64,000 nt of DNA, taken from assembly GCA_028554755.1 (NCBI GenBank), contig JAPTOF010000008.1:12278501-12342500 (forward strand), given 5' to 3'. This DNA comes from Cordia subcordata. Lineage: Eukaryota > Streptophyta > Magnoliopsida > Boraginales > Cordiaceae. Positions within the stretch are counted from its first letter, which is position 1. Each line of letters starts with the position of its first letter. Shown in pieces: positions 33,598 to 45,550 of the stretch. The position numbers were made by a program, and so were the translations under genes. The notes beneath the pieces are model-generated. The model saw only the letters and a program-made list of their open reading frames with translations. It was not told the DNA's origin and did no database searches.

Positions 33598-33855
33598 AGG
33601 CACGGTGATTTGCATTCTGTGCTTGTGTGTTTTGATAGTTGCTTTTCTTGCTTTTTCTTTATAGTTTGTTTAGTTTTTACTTATTTTGTTTACTGCTCAC
33701 ATTATCTTATTTTAGTTTTTTTCTTCTTGTTGGTTTATTTCAGCTTTTGACTTTATTTTTTTAGTAGACTTTTTAGGATTGTGGATTATTTGCTGTAGTG
33801 TAGGAATATTGAAGTTTTCGGGGGTTGAAGTGGCCGGAGTTAGGATAGTTTATGC

Positions 33856-36300
33856 ATGCGTGGTAGGAGATCCCTTAGGAATCCCCTAGTTCCTCTTAAT
33901 CCCGAACCCGAAAGAATCACTAGACATTTCAGGAATTTAGGAGCTCTTCCTGAGGAGATGACCGATCCCAATCATCCTCATAATTCACCCAATCCCCCAA
34001 TGAATCCCATTCCACCTCATGAGCACATTGGGCATCAAGCCCAAGCTCATTTTAGACAAGAGCCCCGAAGATCGGATTCACCTATAGATGAGGAACCCAC
34101 TCTTAGGCAATTCTTTCTCCCCGAAACCTTTGAGCCCAATTCGGCTATTCAAATTCCGGGTTTGGGGGGGACGAACTTCGAGATTAAGCCTAATATGTTG
34201 GCTATGCTTCCCTCCTTCTCCGGGCAAAGCAATGAGAGTCCTCTTGATCATATTATCGATTTTGTTGAAATGAGTTCCACTCTACATGTCCCCAATGTCT
34301 CCCAAGAGGTCATACGTCTAAGATTGTTTCCTTTCTCTCTTAAGGATAAGGCTAGGACTTGGTTGCACTCCTTACCTAATGGGTGCATTACTACATGGGT
34401 TGAGCTTCAATCTAAGTTCTTCCAGAAATTTTATCCCATGGCCAAGACAGCTGATCTTAGGACTGCCATTATGACTTTCTCCCAACATGACCTAGAATCT
34501 TTTCATGAAGCTTGGGAGAGGTTCAAAGATCTTCTTAGACAATGTCCACACCATGGATACGACAATCATGACCTAATGCAATACTTCTTTCGAGCCCTAA
34601 ATGAACAAAATAGGATGATGGTCGATGCCGCCTCCGGTGGTGGTTTCTATCTTTTAAGACCGGCTGAGGCATGGGAGAAAATAGAAATGATGGCTGAGAA
34701 TTCATTTCAAAATTTTGCAATGGAAAGGTCTAGTCGAGGGGGTAATAAGAGAAGTGTTAGTGAGGTTGGAATTTCTTGGACTTACCCTCTAAGGTCGAGG
34801 CTTTAACAAATAAACTAGATCAATTCATTTCCTTGTCCATTTCATCCCAAGGTCATAGGACTAGTTCTTTAGTTTCTCCCTCTGCCCCTTTAGTAGTTGA
34901 AGTTTGTGTATTGTGCTCCGAGTCATCTCATGAGACTATGGCTTGCCCTTTAGCATCCCAATTCCCTGAATTCATGAAAGAGCAAGTTTGTGCCATACAA
35001 GGTTATTCTCATGAGTATAATCCATACTCGAACACATACAATCCGGGTTGGAGGGACAACCTGAAATTTTCTTGGAGACAAGGACAGCATGAGTCTAGTT
35101 CACATTCTCAAGTTCCACCTCAGCAGCGACCCCGTCCTCAATATCCCCCAGGTTTCTATCATCTGAATCAACCCCGTCTTACTAGTGCTCCTCAACCTTA
35201 GGCTTTACCTGCTCCCTCTAGTAGCCAACCTCCTAGCAATGACACGATGAAGATAATGCAGTTTATTCAGAATCAGCAACAGGCATTAGCTAGCCAGCAA
35301 CAGGAATTGGCAGAAAATAGGCAGCAAATGGCGAGGTTTGAGGCACAGTTAGGACAGATTGCTAGTCAATTAAGCGCTAGAGACCCCGGGAAATTGCCTT
35401 CCCAGCCAGAGGTAAACCCTAGAGTCCAATCCTGCTCCTCCACCGATACCACTTATCCCTCTCAGGCCCAAGCTAAGGCCGTCACTACTCTTAGAAGCGG
35501 TCGGGTAGTGGATAATAGGGTAGGAGTTGACTCTGCAGTGCCTGCACCTAGTGGTCCTTCCGAGCCTAGAGCACGGCATGGTAACCTTGTTGGGGGAAAT
35601 TCTAGAGAGAGTCCTGTTGAGAGAAATGAAACCATTAGAGATCAGGGAGAGATTAGTACTTCCCGACCAGATAGGGAGGGAAAAGAGCCCATGGATGACT
35701 CCCATGCATCTATAGATATAGAGCCTAGAGTTCCTTTTCCATCCGCTTTAGAGAGACCTACACCTAGTGAGGATTCTAGGTTCTTCAAGATTTTAGAGCA
35801 TCTCAAAGATCTTAAGGTCAATCTTCCTTTGATAGATGCGATCACTTCCATCCCATCTTACTCTAAGTTCTTTAAGGATCTTTGTACAAGGAAACGTAAG
35901 TCATCAAAAATTCCTAAGAAGGTGAGGCTTACGGAGAAGGTGAGTAGCATTTGTACCTCGGGCCTTCCGCCCAAGATGAGTGACCCCGGAGCCTTCACCA
36001 TTCCTTGTAGGATCCGTGAGACATAAATTGATCACGCCTTATTAGATTTAGGATCTAGTGTGAATCTTATTCCTACTCTGCTCTATCGCCAGCCTAGGTC
36101 TAGGTGAGTTGTCTCCCACGTATGTTACTCTTCACTAGCGATAGGTCCAGCGTAGACCTAAGGGTGTGATAGAGGACGTTATGGTTCAGGTAGGTGAGTT
36201 TGTGTACCTGTTGACTTCATAGTGTTAGATATGGATTCGGGACACGACTCTAGACATTCTACACCCATTCTTCTAGGTCGCCTTCCTTGCCACCGCAGAT
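33856..36300 (+). pseudogene. Element C gag and aspartic protease, decayed
   Basis: ATG at 33856 (MRGRRSLRNPL). A retrotransposon gag domain (RLRLFPFSLKDKARTWLHSLP..W..L...FF.KF) occupies about residues 145-260. A frameshift near 34780 is followed by a CX2CX4HX4C zinc knuckle (34905-34946), a TAG at 35199, a Gln-rich coiled coil (QNQQQALASQQQELAENRQQM) and a linker. A TAA at 36024 comes just before the protease motif ALLDLGSSVNLIP (usually LGAS), and the frame is lost again near 36090. At least four lesions, so no protein can be made intact. Confidence 0.9.
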
Positions 36301-36327
36301 GCTATTATCCATTGTAGGTCGGGGGTA

Positions 36328-39300
36328 TTGGAGATGAAATTTGGGAATTTGAAATCCACTATGAAGGTTGCAGAGGCGATAAATAGGGCGAGTATAGGAG
36401 AGGAGGATGGAGAAGAGTGCTTTAGAGTGGATGTGATTGATTCTTGCATTGAGGATTTTATAGAAAAGACTATGACTGATGGAAATGATTTGAGGAAATT
36501 TGAGGAATTGATTTCTAGTTTTGATTTGGACACCGTAGAGAAGAAATGTGTAGCTTCTATTTCCTTGATTGAGAGCTATTTGATTAATAAGTCACTTGAG
36601 GTTAATCATTCTAGTCCCAGTTCTAGTGATGTATGCATTGATGATGCTGAGGCTAAGCCCCCCTTCGTTGAGCCTAGCCCTTCTTTAGAGCTCAAACCCT
36701 TTCCGGATCATTTGAAGTATGCATTCCTAGGCTCTAGTGAGACCCTTCCGGTCATCATAGCTTCCGATCTTTCTAGTGAGAATGAGAAGCGTCTCTTAGA
36801 GGTCCTTAGGAAACACAGGAAGGCTATAGGGTGGAAAATTGATGATTTGCGAGGTATAGACTCCTCTGTTTGTATGCATCGTATTCACCTTGAAGATGGA
36901 GCCATTCCTTCTAGGGAGATGCAAAGAAGGCTAAACCCACACATGAGCGAAGTAGTTAAGAAGGAGATCATTAAGCTTTTAGATGCAGGCATTATTTATC
37001 CAATCTCCGACAGTGAGTGGGTTAGCCCGGTCCAAGTTGTCCCTAAGAAGTCCGGGATCACAGTTGTGGAGAATGAGAGAGAGAGCTTATCCCTACATAC
37101 TCCCACGGGATGGAGAGTTTGTATTGACTATAGGAAGCTCAACTCCAAAACTAGGAAGGATCATTTCCCATTGCCTTTTTTAGACCAGATCCTAGATAGA
37201 GTAGCTGGGCATAGCTACTATTGTTTTCTAGATGGCTATTCGGGATATAACCAGATCCCTGTGTTTCGAGGACCAGGAAAAACCACCTTTACTTGTCCCT
37301 ATGGCACTTTTGCTTATAGGAGAATGCCCTTCGGTCTTTGTAATGCCCATGACTTTTCAGAGATGTATGATGGCCATTTTTAGTGACATGATTGAGAGAC
37401 ATTTAGAGATTTTCATGGATGATTTCTCAGTCTTTGGAGATAGCTTTGATGAGTGCTTGAGTCATCTCTCCTTAGTCTTAGACCGATGTGTGGAGAAGAA
37501 CCTAGTGTTAAGTTGGGAGAAATCCCACTTCATGGTGCAACGAGGGATAGTGTTAGGTCATGTTGTATCATCTAATGGAATTCAAGTCCACCCAACTAAG
37601 GTTGAATTAATTGAAAAGTTGCTTGTCCCTAAGTGTGTCAAGGATGTTAGATCTTTTCTAGGACATGCAGGATTTTATTGTAGATTCATTAAGGATTTTA
37701 GTCACGTTGCACGTTCCTTGTCAAGGCTCCTAGCACAAGATGTTCCTTTTGACTTTGATGATGAATGTGTTAGAGCTTTCAATAGGCTTAAATCCTTATT
37801 GTCTACATCCCCAATTATCCAACCACCTAACTACAGTCTCCCATTTGAGGTTATGTGTGATGCATCCGATTATGCAATAGGAGCTATTTTAGGTCAAAGA
37901 AAGGATAAGTTGCCCCATGTTGTATACTATGCTAGCAAGACTCTTGATGAAGCGCAAAAGAATTATACCACTACGGAAAAAGAGCTTCTAGCGATAGTCT
38001 TCTCTCTTGACAAGTTTAGGTCATACATCCTGGGATCTAAAGTGATTGTCTACACCGATCATGCGGCCTTGAAGTATTTGTTGTCCAAGAAAGAATCTAA
38101 GCCCCGCTTGATTAGGTGGTTGCTCCTCCTTCAAGAGTTTGACATAGAAATTAGGGATAAGAAGGGTAGAGAAAATTTAGTGGCGGATCATCTTTCCCAT
38201 CTTGTTTTTGAGTCTTCTAGTGATCCAACTCATTTCCATGATTCATTCCCTGATGAGCAATTATTTGCTATCTCCCATCACACACCTTGGTTCGCTCATA
38301 TTGTCAATTATCTTGCCACAAGGCGTTTTCCTTCCCATTGGTAGAAAAGAGAGAAAGATAGGTTCCTAGCACAAGTTAGGCATTTCTTTTGGGAGGACCC
38401 CTATCTTTTCAAAGTGTGTGCCGATCAAATGATTCGCCGGTGTGTGCCTGAGGAGGAGTTTGAGAGCGTGTTGAGCATGTGTCATGATGAGGGGTGTGGG
38501 GGTCACTTTAGTGGGAAGAAGATTGCCGTGAAGGTCTTGCAAAGTGGACTCTTTTGGCCTACTCTCTTTAGGGATGCCCAGGAATATTGCAAGAAGTGTT
38601 TTAGATGTCAACAATCCGGGTCCATCTCTAGGAGAAACATGATGCCTTTATCCCCTATTCTTCCTTGCGAGTTGTTCGATGTTTGGGGTATAGACTTCAT
38701 GGGTCCATTTCCACCTTCCTTTGGGCGTCAATACATTCTAGTGGCCGTTGACTATGTGTCCAAATGGGTTGAGGCTATTCCTACACGGACTAATGACCAT
38801 AGGGTAGTGGTTAAAGTTATTAAAGAGAACATTTTCTCTAGATTTGGAGTCCCTAGGGTCTTAATTAGTAATGGGGGTTTGCATTTTCGCCATAGGACTT
38901 TAGAGGCCTTTTGAGGAAATATTCAGTCACCCATAAGGTAGCTACTCCTTATCACCCGCAGACTAATGGACAAGTAGAGGTGTCCAATAGAGCGATCAAA
39001 CACATTTTAGAGAAAACGGTTAGGCCCGATAGAAAAGATTGGTCTATTAGGTTAAATGATGCTTTGTGGGCCTACCGTACTGCCTTTAAGACTCCTATTG
39101 GTATGTCTCCGTATAGATTAGTATTTGGTAAAGCTTGTCACTTGCCGGTAGAGCTAGAGCATAGAGCTTATTGGGCAATCAAAGCCCTAAATTTTGACTT
39201 GGCAAGAGCGGGTGAGAAAATGAGGCTAGACCTAGCGGAACTGGAAGAGTTTAGATTCGAGGCATATGAGAACGCTAAACTTTATAAGGATATGATGAAG

Positions 39301-39579
39301 AGAATTCATGATAAACACATAATTAAGAAATCATTCTCTCCTTTTGATAAAGTTTGGTTGTTTAACTCACGATTGAAACTCTTTCCAGGAAAGCCTAAGA
39401 CGAGATGGGATGGTCCATATGAGGTGATGATTGCCTATCCTTCCGGAGCAGTCAAGATTAAAGACTTGAAGGATGGCCGAGAGTTGACGGTAAATGGGCA
39501 ACGCCTGAAGCACGCATATGATCCGAGCATGGCTCGTGTGGAGGTTTTAAAGCTTCAGGATCCTGCTTATGGAAGTTGA
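36328..39579 (+). pseudogene. Element C reverse transcriptase, RNase H and integrase, decayed
   Basis: Continues the polyprotein. RT starts with the LLDAGIIYPISDSEWVSPVQVVPKK block, [22 protein letters not shown], a frameshift near 37350, then FMDDFSVFG (37411). RNase H has [18 protein letters not shown] and [11 protein letters not shown] stop lies at 38342. Integrase has the zinc region HDEGCGGH..CKKCFRCQ, DFMGPFPPS, then NGGLHF: the second catalytic Asp of the DDE triad is Asn here (GAT to AAT). A frameshift near 38910 precedes [14 protein letters not shown]. The C-terminal domain ends at 39579 (QDPAYGS). Confidence 0.93.
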
Positions 39580-40957
39580 AGATGAGCTGGTATTTGCCTG
39601 GCTGTCGGCTTGGTGGTGAGCGCTATTAGGAGGTAACCTAGGTTCAATTTTGTAGTTTTGCATTGGTTTTACTTTTGTTTCTTTTTATTTTCTTTCTTTT
39701 ATCTTTCTTGCACCTAACCCAAAGTGTGAATCCCAATCCTTTGTCCCATAAGATACACCACTGCTCATGCCAATGCAAGTATGCATAGGCAATGCTACTA
39801 ATCTTGTTTTCTTTGTGAGTGTTTATGAATTGTGAGTTACAGGATTAGTAGTATGGTGATTTATCGTTGGCATGGAAAGCTTTGAAGAAAATGCAAGGTT
39901 GTATCTATCCTTTCTCCACTTGTCCCCCCTGTTTGCACCCTATCCCCACCACCCTTACTTGTTTTGTAATGACGACTTGCTTGTTTTTGTTGTGCTTTGC
40001 TCTTTTGCTTGAGGACAAGCAAAGTTTAGGTTTGGGGTGTGGGAGTTTGGTTTTCTTGTTATATCTTGCTTAGGGTTGCTTAGGGTAGATTGCATCATGC
40101 ATAAAAATGGTGAAAATTTTTCAATTTTGATGCATAGAGAGTCATTTATTTCTTTGTTGATCATTGTGTTGGCTTTTGTGATTGACTCTATTGATTTATG
40201 AAGATGAGAAGCATTGTGGGGGAAGGAATAGAGTGGTTTGAAAACTAAATCTTGGAGGAGATGCCCTTAAAAGTTGTGGGGAGTGAGAACCTCAAAAGAA
40301 TAACCCTTGTAGCCACCCCATAGCTGGTAGGAAAGAGTGTTAAAAAAAAAAAGGGGGTTATTGATGTGAGTGCCCCTTCCTTGATTGGTTCTTGTTGATA
40401 TGCCTAAGCCTTTCTTTTTCTTCTGTTTTGAGAATCTAATACAAAGCATATGAAAAAAAAAAAAAAAAGAGAGGCAAAAAGGTGCAAAAATCTATGAATG
40501 AAGAAAAGCCAAAGGCACCTAAAAGTTAGTGAATAAATGCATAAGTGACACAATGTCAACTTAGCACAAGCTATCATCTTTGTAGACATGTGAATAAGGC
40601 TTATAAAAAGCCATTGAGTTCGTATACTCTCTCTTCTTATCTTTGAGGCTTGGTGTATGTTAGGAGGCCATGTCGGTTGAGGAAGCACGAAATATCAATA
40701 TCCCGAGTCGTGAGTTAGAATCCTAGGCTTGTGGTGGATTGGCTACTTGGGAAATTTCCATGAGGAACGAGACCCTTATGAGTAGAGGAAGATCCAAAGA
40801 GGCTTAGGATCTCTTCACAATAGGAATGCCCCTTCATGTTTCTCAAATTAATACTGATAGCGAGTCAGTCCTTTAGGCAATCCATTGTATCAGCTTTAGA
40901 AATAAAATTGAAGATTAAGCTTGCTTGAGGACAAGCAAGGAGAAGGTTTAGGGGTGT
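39580..40957 (+). other. Element C 3' untranslated region, with duplicated polypurine-like segment
   Basis: No ORF longer than about 90 codons on either strand, so the env-like gene of some Athila elements is absent. The segment GCTTGAGGACAAGCAA occurs twice, at about 40008-40023 and 40923-40938, each followed by a purine-rich tract (TTTAGGTTTGGGGTGTGGG and GGAGAAGGTTTAGGGGTGT). The second directly precedes the 3' LTR and should be the working polypurine tract. Confidence 0.65.
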
Positions 40958-42755
40958 TGATGAGTTGTGATTTGGTGTGTGTTTGCATTGCCATTAACTT
41001 ATATTTTAGAGGTGTTGAATGCTTATAATGATGCATTAGTGTAGTACTTTTGATAGGAATAGGCTTAAGCATAAACAAATGTGCATATTGAGTTTAAGAG
41101 ATAAATTGCTACACTAATTGCTTGTTTTCAATGATTTAGGTGAACTCTGGGCTAAGACAAAGATTGGACGATGAAAGGTGATGAAGATAGGACATGCACG
41201 GGTCTAAGAGAAAAGACTAAAGGCCGAAAAGACGAAAAATTGGATGAAGGAAGTCAGCTAGACGACCAAGGAAGAAGAGCCGGTCGATCGTCTAGGTCGA
41301 CCGGCCACTCCAGAAAGATCCATCGAAAAGCCAGACGACCCCCCTTCAAGAGCCGGTCGACCGGCTAGGTCGACCGGCCACTCCAGGGGCCCTAGTAGAA
41401 AGCCGGTCGAGTACTCCAGAGGCCAGTTGACCTAGCCGGTCGACCGACAAAGCGCGAACCAATAAATAATGCCCGATGCGGAGCAGAATTTTCGAGGAGC
41501 CACACACGCACTTCACACCTAAACCTCACACACACTTAACCCTATTCTCTAGCCGCCTCACACACCCTTTTCACACACTTTTCATCAAGAACCAGGCTTG
41601 AGTTAGAGGATTCAACAATCTTTTGGAACAAATCTATTCAAAAACTGCAGTCAAGATTAGCTAGGATGAAAGGGGAGTTTCGTTATATCTCTTTCATTCT
41701 ATTTTCCATTATGCTCGAGTAGATTTGTATAGGGTGATTAAACTTATGTAATGGGTTGATTTTATACTCTTATGATATGGGATATGATGGCTGAATATAT
41801 ATATGTTTTGATTTGTCTTGTTTAATTGGGTGTTCTTTCATTCATGTCTATGTGTTTGATAAAATGCCTAGATGAATAACATGCATATAAATTGAAGTTG
41901 TTTGTTACTAAACACATCTAATCCATGTTATACTCATGTCTATGTGTTTATATGTGGATGCTATGAAGTGGGTAGTGCTTTTATTCATGTCTATATGCGT
42001 ATTAGCATGCCTAGTAACGAGCATAACTTCAATAGCGCATATTTCTGCACGCACTAGCAAGTGAAATCCTGCTGTAGTGACCTTAGAATGACGAAGCATA
42101 ATTTAGGGCTAGTCTAGGTCGAGTCTCCTTTGGCTTTAAATCCAGCCAATAGGTTTCAGGATAGATGTAGTCGACCTTAACAACACTAGGTCTTGGTTTT
42201 AAATCCAGCCAACGGTTTAGGTACTAAGGTAGGTTCATTCTAAGCCACCTAGGAAATTAGTTAGTCACTCTTGAGGCCCTAGGTCATAAGGACCACGCCG
42301 TAGCTCTAGGAGACGTCGCCTAGGGACGGACCCGCACCGAGTCCTAGGGGGAAATCAGGACACTAATTAGCAACCTAGTTAAGAGCACTTATGATAGTTA
42401 GCCATCATCCCTTAATCCCATAGCATTTGAGTATAGAATTACCCATTCATAAGTCGAAGTCACCCTATCCCTTTTCAATTGTTAGTTTCCTCTTAATCAA
42501 CTTGCGTTTCCATTTGTTTTTATTCATAGTTTAGTTTTATTTCGTTTACATAGAGCTCCCAATAATCCAAAATCTCACAAGAAGAAATTCACCTAGTTAG
42601 ATCTGTCTTTTTAGCTCCTTTTAGAACATCAAGCATAGGATTCATTCACATTATTCACGCCTCCCTGTGGTTCGACACCTGCACTCGTACACACTATATT
42701 GCACGATCCGTACGCTTGCGGGTCTTTTAGAGCTTGCTCTCGTAACACGACATCA
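40958..42755 (+). repeat. Element C 3' LTR
   Basis: Matches 31774-33574. Notable differences are in the GGTCGACC cluster and at the TATA box, which reads AATAAATAATG here against TATAAATAAAG in the 5' LTR. Confidence 0.96.
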
Positions 42756-42760
42756 CGTGG
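42756..42760. repeat. Target site duplication CGTGG, right of element C
   Basis: Matches 31769-31773. Confidence 0.92.
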
Positions 42761-43283
42761 CACTGCGAATATAGGATTGCTATTTAGCAAGATGACTGGA
42801 GATTGCGCGAGGTTGGTGGGTTATTGTGATTCAGACTTTGCGGGTGACCTTCATAAGAGAAGATCTCTGACGGGTTACGTGTTTACTCTCTCTGGATGTG
42901 CTACCAGTTGGAAAGCGACATTACAGTCTACTGTGGCATTGTCGACTACTGAAGCGGAGTACATGGCAATTGCAGAAGCTGTGAAGGAGGCCATGTGGTT
43001 ACAAGGCCTGGTTCGTGATCTTGGACTGCAGCAAGATACAAGTACAGTATTTTGTGATAGCCAGAGTGCAATCCATCTGACGAAGAATCAGATGTATCAT
43101 GAGAGGACCAAACACATTGATATCAGATATCATTTTATCAGAGATGTTGTATCACAAGGAATCATATCGGTGCAGAAGATATCTACCCATGAGAATCCAA
43201 CAGATATGATGACTAAGGTGGTTCTGATCGACAAGTTTAAGCATTGCTTGGACTTGGTTGCTATTTGCGGTGCGGAGCATTGA
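42761..43283 (+). pseudogene. Copia B RNase H, part 2
   Basis: Resumes B's polyprotein exactly where it stopped (..YLRG then [11 protein letters not shown]). RNase H motifs [27 protein letters not shown] and [11 protein letters not shown] are intact, and the frame ends at TGA after AICGAEH. The apparent ORF start at 42699 lies in element C's LTR and is not real. The enzyme would degrade RNA in the RNA-DNA hybrid during reverse transcription. Confidence 0.93.
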
Positions 43284-43354
43284 GCTCTTAGAGGCAGTTG
43301 GCTGCAGGGATGATGGTGTATTGATTGGAGCGAATACGTGCCAAGGTAGAGATT

Positions 43355-43686
43355 TGTTGAATGTGGCCCGTATTCTTGGGCAACAAGAATAATAGATTTC
43401 CTTGTTAGTATATTACCTTATTCACTTGTTACCTTTTGTAGCACATAATTAATTAATTGCCTTTTCTACTTAATAGGTTTAGGAAACCTTTGCACTAGAA
43501 ATATGTGGCAATACTCATTATGTTATGTGTGAGAGAGAAACCGAAGTGAGAGCCTTGTAGCATTCGTGATCAATAATAGAATTATTCTCTGCTGCCCGTG
43601 GACGTAGGCTTTAAAGCCGAACCACGTAATTCTTGTGTCCGTTATTTCTTCTCGTATTCTTCGTGTTTGCATGTTTTTCCCCAACA
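43355..43686 (+). repeat. Copia B 3' LTR
   Basis: Preceded by the purine tract AAGGTAGAGAT. The TATA word is mutated (TAGAAATA against TATAAATA in the 5' LTR). About 13 differences from 27123-27453. Confidence 0.95.
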
Positions 43687-43691
43687 TAATT
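43687..43691. repeat. Target site duplication TAATT, right of copia B
   Basis: Matches 27118-27122. Confidence 0.9.
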
Positions 43692-45148
43692 CTTGTTCAG
43701 GTTATAGATTTTTTATTATTTTTGTTGATGATTTTAGTTGTCATACATGGCTCTATCCTTTCAAAAGTAAAAGTGCGCAGTGCAGCTGTTTTTGCTCAAT
43801 TCAAAGTATTGGTTGAAAATTTATTTTATGCTAAGATTAAATCTTTTCAATGTGATGGTGCTCGGAAATTAGTTTTTGGTTGATTTAAACAAATGGTTGA
43901 TCAAAATGGTATTCAATGTCACATTCCCTGTCCACATACTCCTAAGCAAAATGGTTTAGCCAAAAGGAAAATTCACCATATTTCTGAAATAGGGCTTACA
44001 TTGTTGTTTCATTCTTCTTTACCAAAGAAATTCCAACTCGAGGCTTTTAATACTACTGCGTTTCTAATTAATAGACTACCTACCCCAGTTCATGGTAATT
44101 AGTCCCCATTTTTAAAATTGTTCAAAACTAGACCTGATTACAATTTTCCTAAGGTTTTTGGTTGTCGTTGTTTTCCATTTCTTGGAGCAACAAAAATTGA
44201 TAAACTCAGTCCCAAGTCTGCTAGTTGCATTTTCTTAGGCTATGGCGATAATTATATGGGATACCGATGTTATGATCCTAGCAATGGCAAAGTCTACATG
44301 TCAAGGCATGTTCTGTTTGATTGGTCATGTTTTCCCTTTCGAGTCTTGCATCAATCTGTAAATTCATTATCTCTCGACATGTGTGTGCCTCGGTTATTCA
44401 CTGATAAGGCCTTATCCTCACAGCAACTGCATATTAATCCCCTTCCCAGGTTGTCTCCAGAGTATTCTCCATAGTCATCAAACTCTCATTCTCGTCCATC
44501 AGCTTCCTGTGATAATGACTCGTGCATATCTCCTATACCCCCATGTGCATTAGGTGATGAGTCATCCCAATGTCTTATCGTGTCTCCACATCTCTCTACT
44601 TCTAATCATTCTTTGTCCCCAAGTGACTCTTGTGGTCTCTTACCTATTCATGAACCATCACATAGTAGCTCCACGCATGAGTTCACTGTATCCTTTCTAT
44701 CGTCTTCTCGTCTTTCTTTGGCACCTCCTACCTTTTTTCATCCCATGGTTACTAGGTCCAAAGCCAAAAACAACAAACCCAAAACTTTTATTGTCTATGT
44801 CACGTTTGCTGCCACGGTTACTCATCCGTCTTTCTCTATTCCTTCTGCTAATGAGCCACAGACTTTTCTTCAAGCTTTTAAATTTTCTCACTGGCATGAC
44901 GCCATGGGCGTAGAATATAATACTCTTTTACACAATGGGACTTGGACTTTGGTACCTAGGCCTCCTAATGCTAATGTTGTGGGATGTAAGTAGATTTTTC
45001 ACGTTAAAAAGAAAGCTGATGGTTCTGTAGATCGGTATAAAATTAGGTTGGGTGCAAAAGGCTATTCGCAAGAAGAAGGTATGGACTATGACGAGACTTT
45101 TAGTCCGGTGGTGAAGCCTACTACGGTTCGGGTTGTTCTCACTGTTGC
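43692..45148 (+). pseudogene. Copia A integrase and start of reverse transcriptase, decayed
   Basis: Continues from 27122. IIFVDDFSCHTWLYPFKSK is the integrase core, and the next acidic residue region reads FQCDGARKLVFG, where TDNGGE-like sequence is expected, so it is degraded. Then come HTPKQNGLAKRK, the GYGDNYMGYRCYDP segment and a Ser/Pro-rich linker. RT begins with WHDAMGVEYNTLLHNGTWTLV, a TAG at 44992 in place of the Trp after VGCK, and [29 protein letters not shown], where D inserted. Other stops at 43882, 44101 and 44474. RT continues at 50993. Confidence 0.88.
45144..45148. repeat. Target site duplication GTTGC, left of copia D
   Basis: Repeated at 50988-50992. Confidence 0.9.
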
Positions 45149-45480
45149 TGTTGGGGAAAAATATGCAAACACGAAGAATACGAGAAGAAATAACGGACAC
45201 AAGAATTACGTGGTTCGGCTTTAAAGCTTACGTCCACGGGCAGCAGGGAATAATTCTATTATTGATCACGAATGCTACAAGGCTCTTACTTTGGTTTTTC
45301 TCTCACACATAACATAATGAGTATTGCCACATATTTATAGTGCAAAGGTTTCCTAAACCTATTAAGCAGAAAAGGCAACTAATTAATTATGTGCTACAAA
45401 AGGTAACAAGCGAATAAGGTAATATGCTAACAAGGAAATCTGCTATTCTTGTTGCCCAAGAATATGGGCCACATTCAACA
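45149..45480 (-). repeat. Copia D 3' LTR
   Basis: On the minus strand it begins TGTTGAATGTGGCCCATA (45480) and ends CCCCAACA (45149). The adjoining 45481-45494 holds the purine tract CCAAGGTGGAGATT on the minus strand. Confidence 0.94.
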
Positions 45481-45550
45481 AATCTCCACCTTGGCACGTA
45501 TTCACTCCAATCAATACACCATCATCCCTGCAGCCAACTGCCTCTAAGAG

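Larger units (their letters stand above)
31774..42755 (+). mobile_element. Athila-like Ty3-gypsy retrotransposon C, innermost insertion
   Basis: Long LTRs (about 1.8 kb, TGATGAG..ACATCA), a TGGCGCCGTTGCCGGGG primer site matching plant tRNA-Asp, gypsy gene order (protease, reverse transcriptase, RNase H, integrase) and a CGTGG target duplication. The RT motif FMDDFSVFG and the DLG(A/S)S protease fit the Athila lineage. No env-like ORF is visible in the 1.4 kb after pol. LTRs differ at about 20 sites by eye (about 1%), so it is the youngest element, yet its genes are already broken in many places. Length 10,982 bp. Confidence 0.95.
27123..43686 (+). mobile_element. Copia retrotransposon B (Tork/Tnt1-like), inserted in A
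   Basis: LTRs of 331 and 332 bp with TG..CA ends, a Met-tRNA PBS, a polypurine tract and a TAATT target duplication. It interrupts A's integrase after the GPFLI codons. Without the nested element C it is about 5.6 kb. Gag and pol resemble the Tnt1/Tork group (KFDGRMSFSLWRIRFKAFM). LTR divergence is about 4% by eye. Copia D, on the opposite strand, is the same family. Confidence 0.95.

Noticed and set aside
40404..40688. Possible env-like ORF in element C
   Set aside because: It is on the minus strand, only 94 codons long and low complexity; not an Athila envelope-like gene.
42699..42760. Apparent start of a 194-codon protein in the C LTR
   Set aside because: The first 20 codons are LTR sequence joined by insertion to B's RNase H; not a real start.
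44554..44913. 119-codon Leu-rich plus-strand ORF
   Set aside because: Alternate frame of copia A's integrase-RT linker.
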